Assembly (NCBI GenBank): GCA_026874595.1
Contig: CM049320.1
Coordinates: forward strand, 14,077,488 to 14,141,487
Origin: Sipunculus nudus
Taxonomy: Eukaryota; Annelida; Sipuncula; Golfingiida; Sipunculidae
Direction of reading: 5' to 3'
Length of the DNA: 64,000 nucleotides
Shown: piece after piece, positions 1 through 11,414 of the stretch
Position numbering within the stretch: position 1 is the stretch's first letter
Layout of the letters: the number at the start of each line of letters is the position of its first letter
Position numbers and translations under genes: made by a program
Notes under the pieces: model-generated
What the model was told of the DNA's origin: nothing
Seen by the model: only the letters and a program-made list of their open reading frames with translations
Databases searched by the model: none

Positions 1-2820
1 ACGGTATACAGGCCCCACTAATCCGAATAAATATGTCATCAGAATAATTTAATTTTTTGTATTTTGCATATATTATAAAACTTAAATGGTCCCCAGTGTT
101 TCCCTCAGATCGAAAATATCAGGGAAATAATAATTAATTAATCAATTCCAGGGGAACATTTAAAAAAAGAATTGGAATTCCTTGCCTCCAGAGACTGCAT
201 TAATTAATTCCATGTTTAATATTAACCGTCCCTTTCAATTAATTATTTGGTGTATAAAGGTGTAATCTTGTTTTCTTTTGGGTTTCATGCAAGTCTAGGT
301 TGGTGATTCAGAACATTGATACAAAACAGATATTTGTCACAGTGCACATGAGAATCCAGTTCATTTTGGAACCCAAATAATTTAAATAGGAATTCTAATG
401 TACACTAGTTGAGACTGGGGTCCAATCTAATCTGTTTGTCCACCAATGTACTTAGGAATTACATAAAATTGAAATCTCGGCTAGTTATTTTGGTATATCT
501 CAAGCTCAATGTACACTGGTTTACATCGGGATATCCTAAAGTCTACCAGTTTACTATGGAATATCCTGGAATAAATTCCTTGAATAATCCTCTAGATGTT
601 CTGGGTAAATCTTTTCCTGTAAAATTCCTGTTGCATCGGAATATCCCAATATGTAAGTGAAGTTCAATATCAGTTTCAAAATACGGGGCCGATACCCAGA
701 CTTTGATTGACTCTGTATTTAACAGTCACACTACTTAAATGATAAGAATAAAGTAAACAGGAATATACTTTAATGTAAAGTTGGAAAAGAGAATAAAACT
801 TTCATTTTTAATTTACCGCCAGAACATTCTCATAATTTACATCTTGATTATTTTTATATAATAATAGTATAAAAACAGTCCTCTTTCAATGCATGTAAAC
901 ACACGTGGTATAAAGTGTAAAACATAAATGCATTTGACCGATCTAGATATTCCGAAGTGAACAAGTGTTTTCAACATAGTCCAAAGTATACCTGTTCATG
1001 TCAGGTTAACTAGTTGCAAACTAAAAGTAATTTTAATTCCGATCATAACTTCTCTGCATTATAATTCCCAGTTACGTTTGCTGAGACCTTGCCTGGGTTC
1101 CTATATACACTGTGATATGTACACGTGCCAATCATTTATGTTGGGAAAGGAGTGATTCTACTCAGTAATAAAGTAACTAGTGAACACATTTTGAACAATG
1201 ACAATAACGTGCATAAATGCAGCTTACAGTGTAGTTACACTGAACCATTCGAGTCCTATGCAAGGTTTTTTTTTATCTGAAATTTAGTTCCAACAAAGCT
1301 GTTGATGCTAGAATATTTCACATCTTAACTGTTATTTTCTTTGCATGGTGCATAATTCCTCTGTCAAGACTTTATCTTAAATTTAGTGAAGACTCCTTGT
1401 TATGATGTGGAAAAATGTAAACATAATAAAAATGCCATAAGTGCAAGTTCTTTGAATATTTTCTAAAATGGATATACCTTATATTTAAGAGTGTGGAGAT
1501 CTTACTGTATTGTATATATCAGAATCATTCTTCAAAAGTGTAGAGCCGTAGTACTCACAAACTTATACAGATAACTGCAGGTTCATATTTTGTATGTTAA
1601 TGTTTAATCGAATCTCATACACCATTATTTATTTCTCTCATTATAATCAGCACCCCATAGGATGCACTTATACATGTTATCACCTAGAGAGCTGACATTT
1701 GGACAACATATAACACTCGAGAATAAAGAAAGCAATAACAAGTTAGGTACAAGTTTCACCAGTCGTTTCTGATTTATTTGCAAATAAAAAGAAAATACAC
1801 ATCTATATCTACCCCTATTATTACAGTCGATCTGACGAGTCCTTTTCTCACAGAAACATAGAGAAAGATATCCTTTATATTTGTATACTGAGAAACAGGA
1901 TTTAATTAAATGATATAGTTCCGTGATACCTATTGTAAGCCTAAAAGCCTAAAGTTTAACACATAAATAAGATTATGTTAAAATGATTATGTATTCATGC
2001 AATGTCACTTGAATCCCTATTTGTATGTGTGATTTTTTTCTAGAATTGGACGAATTGTGCACTTAACGAGTATAGATGTTACGCATACTGTCGAAGTGCC
2101 TCGTACGGAGGTGGCGTGTATCACAAAAGATGTGTCCTACGCTCTATCGCTTTCTTCCTATTTCCCCTAAAATAGGGTTTCAAGGGACTGTGAATCATAT
2201 GTAGCGGTTAAAGAATCAAAGACAGTAAACCTGTAGAAATGTTAGCACTGTAACACTCTGCGTTCTGTGTCTTCTTATATTCATCCCCAAAAAGTAACGT
2301 GAATCAAATTTAGATGTATTAAAAAGAGGCTAGGACCAATATTGAAATAGATTAACTTAACCTAGTGATTAATCATGATATGTATTGTCAGGAAAATTGT
2401 TTCATTTCTTCAGTGTACAAAATATTGTAATGTAACAACAACAAAATAAAGGAAATGATTTTACACTAAAGTCCTCCTTATCGTTATATTCAAGTTTGCC
2501 TTGTAAATCAAGTTCCACATACAGAACAATTGAAACAGTAATATAATTTATGCCAACCTGAATATACTTGTTCAATCCAGACCGAAAAAAAACTGGCAAT
2601 TTAAACAAAGTGTCAATAAACAAAATAAATGAACCAAGATATTGGCAAGAAAGACCACTATAAATTTTTCATTATATATTAGTTTTATATATAATTAGTA
2701 CAGGTAACTTAGACAATTATTTCATGAATGTAGCGAAATAATCATTCTGTGAAGCCTGGAACTTGAAGCAGGCTGGTCAGTTCATGATTGCCCGTGTCGC
2801 CGTCGGCGGGGGCCAGAGAA
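1..2820. other. AT-rich stretch without a supported gene
   Basis: Only short open frames (up to 83 codons) occur. None shows a recognisable motif, signal peptide or splice-bounded reading frame. No tandem repeat or microsatellite of note is visible. I see nothing beyond ordinary AT-rich intergenic sequence. Confidence 0.6.
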
Positions 2821-2831
2821 ATGGCTAGCCT

Positions 2832-2864
2832 TCGTCCGTCGTTCCGTCCGTATGTCGGTCCGTC
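2832..2864. repeat. TCCGTC-rich short repeat
   Basis: Overlapping cgtccgtc/ttccgtccg units occur within a GC-richer patch. Similar 'acggacgg' tails end other dispersed repeats at about 40080, 43825 and 49470 on the other strand. It is probably the edge of a dispersed repeat family common in mollusc DNA; the family is not named from sequence alone. Confidence 0.4.
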
Positions 2865-2879
2865 ACACATTTGTTAACG

Positions 2880-5640
2880 CAGTAACTCGTAATGAATCCG
2901 AGGTACGGTAATAAACGTGCAGCATTGATACAACTTTTCAAGGGCTAGGTCAGGTTCGAACATGCATGACCTTCACGCACATTTTCAAGGTCCCACAGAT
3001 CCACAGATCAACATTTCCATTGTTTGTGATGGGATAGCGGCTTCCTACTGTGTTTGTAGTTTTAGGTATCAAATTATTGTACTCAGCAGAATTTCCCCTG
3101 TCCCCCACCACCATTTTTCTTCCCCACAAGTACGTAACTGTACTGTCTGCATACAAATGTTAGTAGACATATGGTAACATCAATACGCTACCTGTATGCT
3201 TGATTCTTCTATCCCGTACGTTAACGTTGAATTCCTCAAACACTATAGACGGACTGTTCTTGTGTATGATCAGTGTTTAATGTGCTACACTACACCTGTT
3301 AGCAGACGGATTTCAAAACCAAACAAGTCAATGGGCAATGATGAATTATGCATGTGTTTTGGAAAGCAAGACACTTGCATATTTTCCTGCTTTCAGGTCA
3401 AAGCGCAAAGTGCTTATCATATAATTGTGGCAACAATTATATTAATTCATATAAGAACTGCCATAAAGAAACTGGAGGAAACAGACTGTACTAGTTACGC
3501 GATCTTTGAACAGGAATATGCTCTGGAAAATCCTTTAATCAGTTTGGTTAAACATTAAGGATTACTTGGCTAAATGTCGTTGCGGATGACACAAATCGCC
3601 TGTGTCAAGCAATAGTTATATACATGTGATTTATTCAAATGTGTATAATTCATGTAATGTTAACGAAAAAGGTTGGGAATTTGTGATTCATTCCTGTGTC
3701 CATAATGAAAAAAAGGAGAGTAACAGTTATTTCTGGAGCAGACCAAACACCTTGAACATACTTGTAAGAACTGGTCAATATCACAGACTCATTAAAAACT
3801 GTTTAAGGGTGAATAAGCACGTTTAAATTATCTAAAGATTACATCAAACTTGTATAAGATTTCATTCGATATTTAGATCGCAGTAATTTGTTTCCCACGT
3901 TTTCCAAGACACTGTATTTTTTCATTTCATTCAAGTTTTCTTCTATTACTGCCATACCATGTATAATGCCTCTGTATTAAATGGGCCTAATCGCCTATTT
4001 AATTAATTTGAATTTACACGAAATATACCGTGTATCGCCACCTGACTTGGCTAAAAAATATAATTCATGTTCTAAACACGTCAAACAACATGAGACAACA
4101 ATGGCTCAGGGGCCAGATACACGGGCTCACTTTGTGTTGCGCGTGTCTTATCAGCTAAGGGCGTGTTGCGACGGGATCTACAGTGAATTTACATTCTGTC
4201 CATGAACCGTAATTTCCATCCAGCAGGGATATATCAGGGGACATAAAGGTCTAAGTAGAGGCTAATATGGACCAGACCTTGTTTGGGATTTGTCCCGCAG
4301 ATGCAAACTCGGACCTCCAGTCAGGCGGCTTTGTCATAGTAATCAGCCACATGTGGACTGTTTTTTGACATGAAGAACCATAACAAGCTATTTCACAGCC
4401 GTATGCGAGGTGCTGATACTGTATCCTAGAATGGTTTTACTGGGAACTTAAGTATAATTGAAATGATAGTTGAAGAGAATATGCATTATATTACTCCTGA
4501 TTATGTTCCTCTAAGTATTACTTACACAATAAAAAATAACTTTACCTGTTATTTTCTGGAAATGTCATTTGTATGTAGGGATCTTATAATTAATAATCTT
4601 GAAATGGTCTTGACATTTAAGCGAAGCACATGTGCCAAGCGACCAACAGCGACTCCCACGGTGGCTCGTAAAGTACACACAGAATTTTACTTTTATCTCC
4701 TTCCCACGCGAATGCATGTTGTTTCCACACGAAAGTATCTCGTTCCCATGCGTGGAAAAGCGATAGTATCGGCTGGGATTGAGAAAAAAATAATAATTTT
4801 CTGCGTTTACTATACGAGCCACAATAGACCCCAACACTCTGTGTTGTATGAATTACTTGGCTCCATAGTGACAGCTAGGATCCATCCGCAAGCACATGCA
4901 AATCACAAATTGAACCAAACGTCTTACAAAGAAGCAGGATGATAGGAGGCCCAAAACCGACAAGTATGGGGAGGCTGTGACAAAGAAATTGTCTTTTAGG
5001 TTTTAAACATATATCTGTCGATAGTATAAAAACGTCTCACAATTTAATAAGAGGGGTGGGGCCTTGTACCCAACAGATGCCGTGCAGACATGAAATATGA
5101 CTTGATATTTTTAATTCCAAGTTGATCGTGCTGTGATTAGTTGCGAGGATTGGTATATCGGTTAAAAACGAGAGGCTTTAATACGAAAACTGACAAGCAT
5201 GCGAATGTTACACATTTCCTTCATACTGGATGTTCAGTTTCATGGTAAATAGCTTTTGGAAAGCCGTGAGCCTACATAGAGAAATGCGACCAGAAATGAA
5301 AATTCATATGCTAATTTATATTAGGAGAGTCATATATTTTATACATTGCAGACTTGGGGTACCATATATTCAAAATGATGTGTAAACTTAAGTAGCGTAT
5401 GATGCCAAAAACAATCACTAATCAATGCCAATTTATTTGTAATTTTATGATGAATAAATTTTATTCATTTTAATGTGTTATAAGTTTCCTACTAGTTGAG
5501 GCGCTTCAGTGGGAACAAACACTCTGGTTTTCCAGATAAAGTAGACTTCAACAGGGAAAATCAGCCCATGCCCCTATGCAATTTACAGGTAAAAAATTGG
5601 TAACACAGAAGAGGTCAATATAGATTTCTCAGTTAAGCAC
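2880..5640. other. Non-coding stretch with unassigned ORFs
   Basis: Two open frames stand out by length only: 3196-3558 (+, 120 codons) and 4463-4942 (+, 159 codons). Neither has a domain, a signal peptide or a composition I recognise. The second is overlapped by an open frame on the opposite strand, which argues that it is a chance ORF. I do not call a gene here. Confidence 0.4.
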
Positions 5641-5866
5641 TCTCATCTGATTTATGTGTAATTGTGTTTACGAGTGCTGGTCCAATAAAACAATATTTTT
5701 TGCAACATATAGATTTTTCCCAGTGGACTTCTGAACACAGTTTCTCTTAATAAAGCAGCGATAAATGATTGAACACACACGTTATATATGTGATGTTGGC
5801 AATCTGCTGATGAAGAATTCAAATGGTAAACAAAAAAATTCAGAAGGACACTAAGTGGTAATGATG

Positions 5867-7204
5867 TTAGCGCACATGTAACTGGCTCTTGTTGGTAAAT
5901 AACCAAATTTCCCCTAATGTTTGCTTCTCTTTAGCATTCCTCTTGCAGAAATAGATGAAACAATTTTGTATGCTTACGATTACTAGAATAATGATACAAG
6001 GCGCAATGGTACCGAATAATAAGAAAACATCGAACATAAAGAATTTGTGCTGATAGCATTGGTACCCCATGGTATAGAGCTTCAAGTTGGCCGTTGTTTC
6101 CGCCATGTGTAATGAAGGCTCGTACCTTCGGATGTCCAAGAAATTCGTTCTGTGGAAACAACTACATCGTCTCGACATTATCAGGAACCTCCCAAGGGAA
6201 ATCGTTTCCAAGTTTCATAATATACCGAATGTGTGGCATCTCACGGAATACATTAAACAGCTTTCTTAAGAGTCACTCAGGCAAAACCTTTACCAGTACC
6301 AGAGCACCTGCGTTGACAGCAAATTCCCCGAGGTCCTCGGGTAATGACTTTACAGGCTTAGCGCCGAGTCCATCAATGAACTTATAATGCGGCGCCGATA
6401 TCCTGGGATAATCCAATGCATAGATTTCCCAGTTGATTAAAACCCTCTCTGCTGAAGAGTATATTTATGAGATCGTCTTTTGTGGATGATCTGGAGCATT
6501 CTTTCATACAAAATGATTTGGCTCAAAGAATGACATGGAGAAAGGTTATGCGCTGTATAAAACAAAATTTTTAATTCTCTTAGTAAACGAAATATCGTTG
6601 GTACTGTCCGGAAAAGGATGAGGTTCCACTGATGGAAGACTAGGGACTCTGTAAGACAAAGGTTCCACAATAACCATGAGTGTCACAAACTTGATGTAAT
6701 GATTGTACGGAATTATGTAAAAGCTTTTCACCAGAAAGTGTCCATCCATGATGGCTAAGTCAAAAACTGAAACTCTGATGGTCCTTTACAAGTCTTTATT
6801 TTCCAAAATTTCATTACACTGCTCGGACATCCTTGTTACTATTTTTGAAGCAGTTTGAAAAGTCTCTTTCGGTGGTATATCTTTTCGGAAGGACATACGC
6901 GAAAAAGCTCCAGTTATTTCTTTGTCATCATGGAAGCTTACTGCCTTTTCTGGCTTCCATGCTAGTGACCTTAGGCCGGCATTCTCAACCGCCGAACGAT
7001 ACTTGATATTTGTGAAAATTGTGACATTATGACCTTTCGTCTTGAGTGCTTGACCTGCAATAATGAAGAAGTTGGCATGTCCGGCGTGGTCGAATGGAAC
7101 AAAGAGTAAGTTTGCTGACTGCCTCAAACCAAAGAGGGTCATAAACATACATACGAAAGTGATGCACGGCATATTGCGACACCTTGGATACATGGTCATC
7201 ACAC
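5867..7204 (-). pseudogene. UDP-glucuronosyltransferase pseudogene
   Basis: This is a relic of a membrane UGT, a family that conjugates UDP-sugars to lipophilic substrates in the ER lumen. From the ATG at 7199 the frame gives a signal-peptide-like hydrophobic stretch, then FVPFDHAGHANFF and GHNVTIFTN, which fit UGT N-termini. The same frame continues through SYRVPSLPSVEPHPFP to a C-terminal UGT signature ([26 protein letters not shown]) near 6050-6150. About six in-frame stops interrupt it, including one after NKDL near 6784, one in the PE*LLRK region near 6275 and one just before the LFPQNEF motif. After GVPML roughly 100 residues are missing, and the frame shifts into the C-terminal membrane anchor and basic tail ([15 protein letters not shown]... 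KRNAKEKQ, 5880-6030). No intron breaks the relic. It is certainly non-functional as read. Confidence 0.88.
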
Positions 7205-7221
7205 CTACAAAAGAGATACAA
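7205..7221 (-). other. Probable 3' splice site in front of the UGT relic
   Basis: The minus strand reads tgtatctcttttgtag, a pyrimidine tract ending in AG, five bases before the UGT ATG at 7199. A branch-point-like cctaac lies a short way upstream. The relic is therefore more likely a decayed genomic copy with an upstream non-coding exon than a processed retrocopy. Confidence 0.5.
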
Positions 7222-7354
7222 TTTATTGTTAGGGATCAGCATCTGCATATAATATGATATGTGTCACACCACACACGCAGCGGACATATATTCCCGAGTT
7301 CTTTCACACTGAAAAGTCCAAAATACCACTCGTTGTCTGAACTGAAGAACGCGG

Positions 7355-7360
7355 TTTATT
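7355..7360 (-). promoter_or_regulatory. Polyadenylation signal in the 3' LTR
   Basis: AATAAA on the minus strand, about 265 bases downstream of the TATA box, as expected for the R/U5 part of an LTR. The equivalent site in the 5' LTR is 13200-13205. Confidence 0.55.
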
Positions 7361-7621
7361 CCGGTAACATCCAACAATTGGCCACCGTCGTCGTTGACTG
7401 GTTCCAATCTTACAATAACAACATCTTCAACAAATACCATTCACGTATATCTTCTAACGCCCTGATCGGCTGCACCTATGTATATTCTCTCCAGGACTAA
7501 TACTGTCCTCGCGGAATTTGTAACACGGTGTTCAACTAATCTGTCGTTGACATAAAACGACCTGTCACCAGTCGACGGTAACTTCCAAATTCATTCACTT
7601 CCCCCGGCCTTGACACCGCCC

Positions 7622-7629
7622 TATTTATA
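7622..7629 (-). promoter_or_regulatory. LTR TATA box (3' LTR copy)
   Basis: The minus strand reads TATAAATA followed by a GC-rich stretch, with the heat-shock-like block starting about 11 bases upstream. It is the likely core promoter. The same box is at 13467-13474 in the 5' LTR. Confidence 0.65.
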
Positions 7630-7639
7630 CCTGGGTAAC

Positions 7640-7759
7640 CGAAACTTCTAGAAGTCTCTAGAATAATCAAGTCGTTCCTGGTCAAGACTAGCACCTACGG
7701 GATTTTCTAGAATTTACCTATTGGAAAATACACATTACCTGAATTCTCTAGAACCTTCT
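7640..7759. promoter_or_regulatory. Heat-shock-element cluster (3' LTR copy)
   Basis: Heat-shock factor binds alternating nGAAn/nTTCn units in 5-bp phase. The sequence shows five contiguous units at 7640-7664 (cGAAa cTTCt aGAAg tCTCt aGAAt, one imperfect), two at 7704-7713 (tTTCt aGAAt) and four at 7740-7759 (tGAAt tCTCt aGAAc cTTCt, one imperfect). All lie directly upstream of the TATA box in element orientation. Binding and heat induction are inferred. Confidence 0.6.
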
Positions 7760-8065
7760 GTCATCTAATTATAATAAATCATGGTACAGTAAGTCCATTT
7801 ACTTACATAATAAATAAAATACTATGGACCAATTCCCCAGCGTCGTCAGCACGGATGTAAACAAACATGATGACAACAACAGCTGACAACTTTACCAAAT
7901 ATTATTAGCTCTGTCTCTCTAACTACACTTTATGATCTGATATTTCATTTTAATATAAACTGACCTTTTATTGCACTGCAGAAATTATGTTTTCCCTAAC
8001 TTATTTCATTATTTATGACATTCCATTTGACATACACTAGGCGGGTAGGACATTTGTGTCACACG

Positions 8066-8074
8066 CCCCCCTTT
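8066..8074 (-). other. Polypurine tract
   Basis: AAAGGGGGG on the minus strand, separated by CG from the TGTGACA start of the 3' LTR. This is the position and composition expected of the plus-strand primer. Confidence 0.8.
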
Positions 8075-8454
8075 AAGAAAAATCTCTGAAAGATATTTTT
8101 CCAATACCTAACAACAACACAAATGTGTACTATTACCATATCAAATGCATCATCATGTAAATCACAAGTTTCGATTTAGTACATTGATGACAGTATTACA
8201 TTGCTTACATGTGTGTACATATATTGCTTTTACTATTTGTAACTAATCAACACATGTATAACATTACACCCTCATCATAGTATTTGAACATCATTAAACA
8301 TATATACAATAATGCAAACTCCTTTAAAGCACACCCATATTTTAATCTACAATACAACCTTCAAGCCATTTCAACATAACATTATATTATGTACATTCAT
8401 ATCATCATTCATATTTACATGGTTTACCCTTTATTTTCCTGTTTCAGATCTATT

Positions 8455-10527
8455 TTACACAACAGGACTTAAGAAGTCAGCTGCATTGTTTTTACTACCC
8501 TGGATTGATTTAATGTGAAATTTGTAGTTCTGCAAATACATTGCCCATCTCATTACTCTGTCATTGATGAATTTAGCTTTGTTCAAGTAAGTGAGAGGCT
8601 GATGATCTGTTTGCACAACAAATTCAGTTCCTGTGAGATATAACTTGAACTTATTTACACCCCAAACTAATGCAAGGCATTCTTTCTCTATAGTTGAGTA
8701 CTTCTGTTCTCTGTTTGACAATTTTTTGCTAGCATATGATACAGGAAATAACTGTGAATCATATTCTTGCAATAAAATAGCACCGACTCCTACATCTGAA
8801 GCATCTGTCTGCAGAACAAATGGTTTCTTTGGATCAGCTAACCTGAGAATGGGTTTCCTAGCCAAATACTCTTTCAGTGTACAATATGCCCTCTCTTGAG
8901 GCTCATGCCACTCTATTTTATTAGGCTTACCCTTTTTAGTCAAATCCGTAAGAAGAGCTGCTATAGTAGCGAAATTAGGAATATAGTTCCTGTAATATCC
9001 AACCAGGCCAAAGAATGATCGGATTTCCTTCTTTGTTTTAGGTCTAACTACTCTGTCAATTTTACATACATTATCATTTTGAGGACCTACACCATTCAGT
9101 TCTATTTGGTGACCTAAAAAGTCTACACTGGTAGTCCCTAACCAACACTTGGTAGGTCTAGCAGTTAAACCAGCATCTCTCATACGACTAAGTAACTCCC
9201 TAAGTACACTGACATGATCTTCCCACGTCTTGGTGTGTACTAACAAGTCATCTACATAACTGTCTACACAATTCATTCCATCTAACATTTTACGAACTCC
9301 TCGGACCAGCGTGGCTCCCGAGTTAACCATACCAAATGGCATCTTTAAAAACTCATATCTTCCATCAGGTGTAACAAAAGCTGTTTTATATACATCTTGC
9401 TCTGCTACTGGTACTTGCCAATAACCTTTACTCAAGTCAATCTTAGTGAAATACCTATCTTCACTTAATCTGCTGAACACATCATCAACTCTGTTTACAG
9501 GCTCAGGATCCACCACTGTGATCTTATTCAACTTGCGATAGTCCACGCATACTCTATTTGTTCCATCACGCTTACGGACCACCACCACTGGTGACGCGTA
9601 ACATGATGTTGACTCACGGATAATTCCCATCTTTAACATATCATCAATATCCTTTTTCAGAGATTCTCTGATAGCATAAGGTACAGGGTATGGTTTACAC
9701 TTAACTGGCTCATCAGATGTTAACTGAACATGATGTTCTACCAAGTTAGTAGTACCAGGTACATCAGTGAACACATCATTGTACTCATCTATAACCTGTC
9801 TGATTTCTTCTTTCTGATCTGTCCCTATTTCAGCTCCTATATTTACATCATTGACAGACTCCTTACCCATATATGTCCCCAACTCTAACAAGTCCTCATC
9901 ATCAACCGTATCCTGTCCATCAGTATCAGTGGGTTCTACTACTGTCGCACAGACTACCTCTAACAAGGCTCCACCACATTTTGTGTTAACTTGTTCATTA
10001 GTCTGCTTTGACTCAGGTGCTGCTCGGGCCACATATTTCCTTAACAAATTAATGTGATATATCTTTCCCTTCCCATTAACCTTAACCCTGTAATCATTTC
10101 TACCAATTATGCCCTCTACCTGGTAAGGTCCCTTCCACTGCATCAACAACTTGTTGTGGTCTGTAGGAAGTAACACGAGCACCTGATCTCCAACCTGCAG
10201 TTTCCTAATTTTGGCCTTGTTGTCATAGTAACCCTTGTAACGAGTCTGAGCTTTAGATAGTTCAGCTTGGGCCATCTCCAAGGTTTGTTCCAACCGGTCT
10301 CTTAATTCAAAAACATATTGATAGCTATTTTGTATTTCAGGGGTTTCTACTTCCTTGGTCCACAACTCTTTAAGAATCTGCATGGGTCCTCTGACTGTGC
10401 GCCCATACAATAATTCAAATGGTGAGAAACCAGTAGACTCCTGTGGTACCTCTCGGTACGCAAACAACAGAGCATTGAGATATCTATGCCACTGTCGAGG
10501 TTGTTCTTCACACAACCTCCTTAACAT
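8455..10527 (-). CDS. pol: Pol: integrase C-terminus, reverse transcriptase, RNase H
   Basis: This open frame of 690 codons belongs to the LTR element. Residues 1-50 continue the integrase core (YLNALLFAYREVPQESTG, then FELLYGRTVRGP). Residues 131-165 are a GPY/F-type integrase tail (WKGPYQVEGIIGRNDYRV). Residues 240-300 form the RT entry region and RT extends to about 475, with catalytic D364 in TKIDLSKGYW and YVDDLL at 424-429. RNase H occupies about 570-685 with D575 (QTDAS), the EKECLAL motif near 615 and D641 (QTDHQPL). The frame ends shortly after GSKNNAADFLSPVV. Integrase and RT are therefore one continuous polypeptide in the order INT-RT-RH. The ATG at 10527 is not a true start: the preceding in-frame TAA (10530-10528) cuts the same frame as the integrase core and looks like an AAA-to-TAA change. 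Confidence 0.95.
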   Translation of the reverse strand: MLRRLCEEQPRQWHRYLNALLFAYREVPQESTGFSPFELLYGRTVRGPMQILKELWTKEVETPEIQNSYQYVFELRDRLEQTLEMAQAELSKAQTRYKGYYDNKAKIRKLQVGDQVLVLLPTDHNKLLMQWKGPYQVEGIIGRNDYRVKVNGKGKIYHINLLRKYVARAAPESKQTNEQVNTKCGGALLEVVCATVVEPTDTDGQDTVDDEDLLELGTYMGKESVNDVNIGAEIGTDQKEEIRQVIDEYNDVFTDVPGTTNLVEHHVQLTSDEPVKCKPYPVPYAIRESLKKDIDDMLKMGIIRESTSCYASPVVVVRKRDGTNRVCVDYRKLNKITVVDPEPVNRVDDVFSRLSEDRYFTKIDLSKGYWQVPVAEQDVYKTAFVTPDGRYEFLKMPFGMVNSGATLVRGVRKMLDGMNCVDSYVDDLLVHTKTWEDHVSVLRELLSRMRDAGLTARPTKCWLGTTSVDFLGHQIELNGVGPQNDNVCKIDRVVRPKTKKEIRSFFGLVGYYRNYIPNFATIAALLTDLTKKGKPNKIEWHEPQERAYCTLKEYLARKPILRLADPKKPFVLQTDASDVGVGAILLQEYDSQLFPVSYASKKLSNREQKYSTIEKECLALVWGVNKFKLYLTGTEFVVQTDHQPLTYLNKAKFINDRVMRWAMYLQNYKFHIKSIQGSKNNAADFLSPVV

Positions 10528-10530
10528 TTT

Positions 10531-11414
10531 TTAAAGAGTTCCATTAAATCTCTCTACAAGTCCATTACATATGGGGTGATACGGACTTGAGGTTAGCCTC
10601 TTGATGCTTAATAAACGAGACATCTCTTGCATACACTGTGAAATATACTGAGTGCCCTGATCACTCAGTATCTCTTCTGGGATACCAATCCTACTATAGA
10701 TATCTACAAGAGCTTCAGCCACCGTTTCTGTCTGAATGTTCTTCAATGCTACAGCCTCAGGGTAACGGGTGGCATAATCCACTAAGGTCAAATGTATTGA
10801 TGTCCCTGCTCACTAGGTGGCGTAATAGGCCCGATGATATCTACTGCACATCGTTTAAAGGGCATGTCTATAAGAGGCATCTTTTCTAATGGAACACGAG
10901 GAACAGAACCTTTATTAGCCGTTTTCTGGCATCTGTCGCATGATGCACAAAACCTCGCAACATCACGACTCATTCCTGGCCAATAAAAATTTGACCGAAT
11001 TCTATTGGTGGTTTTTTTCACACCCATATGACCACTCAATATGGAGTCATGAGCAATCTCCATGACACCTTGACGGAGGGGTTCAGGTACTACAATCTGC
11101 TTAATGATTTTCTCTGCTGGGTCTGACTTATCTGTATACAGACGATACAGTACCCCTGATTTTATAGCAAATGATACATTTTGATTCTGATCCTGTTTCT
11201 GGTTAGCACTGTCTCTATATTTCTGTAAACTCTGGTCAGCTTGTTGGAGCTCAATAAGCCTATCTCTGCTAACTTGCTCTCCTTTTACACCCTCAAATAC
11301 TGCTAATGGCTTTAGCTGCTTATATTGCTTATCTTGGGCCCTGGTAGTTACAGCACTGACATGCCATTCAGGGTCTGGAACCTCACGGACCCCCTCAATG
11401 TTTCCAACAATCAA
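10531..11414 (-). pseudogene. pol: Pol: protease tail and integrase core, frameshifted
   Basis: The first part (11414-10788) starts with the end of the protease ([13 protein letters not shown], then PDPEWHVSAVTTRAQ). It continues with the integrase zinc-binding HHCC region (HDSILSGHMG, YWPGMSRDV, CASCDRCQ) and the first catalytic Asp region (CAVDIIGPITPP). It ends in a stop after GHQYI. The second part (10791-10531), one frame over, continues directly with LVDYATRYPEAV, the second Asp (EEILSDQGTQY) and the catalytic Glu (NGLVERFNGTL). The joins at about 11415 and 10790 each look like a single lost base, and the second part ends at an in-frame TAA before the RT frame. No classical slippery heptamer lies in the short gag/pol overlap, so I read these as lesions or assembly errors. 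Confidence 0.9.

Larger units (their letters stand above)
7262..8063 (-). repeat. 3' LTR of the Gmr1-like element
   Basis: This 802-bp direct repeat is 99.6% identical to 13107-13908 by eye; the differences are at 7351, 7423 and 8049. In element orientation it starts TGTGACACAAATG and ends GTGTGGTGTGACA, so it has TG...CA ends within a 7-bp terminal repeat TGTGACA. It carries a TATA box (7629-7622), an AATAAA signal (7360-7355) and a cluster of heat-shock-like elements. Confidence 0.95.

Noticed and set aside
5652-5906. Minus ORF after the UGT relic as a separate gene
   Set aside because: It lies in the 3' flank of the relic and overlaps the membrane-anchor region in another frame; no motifs.
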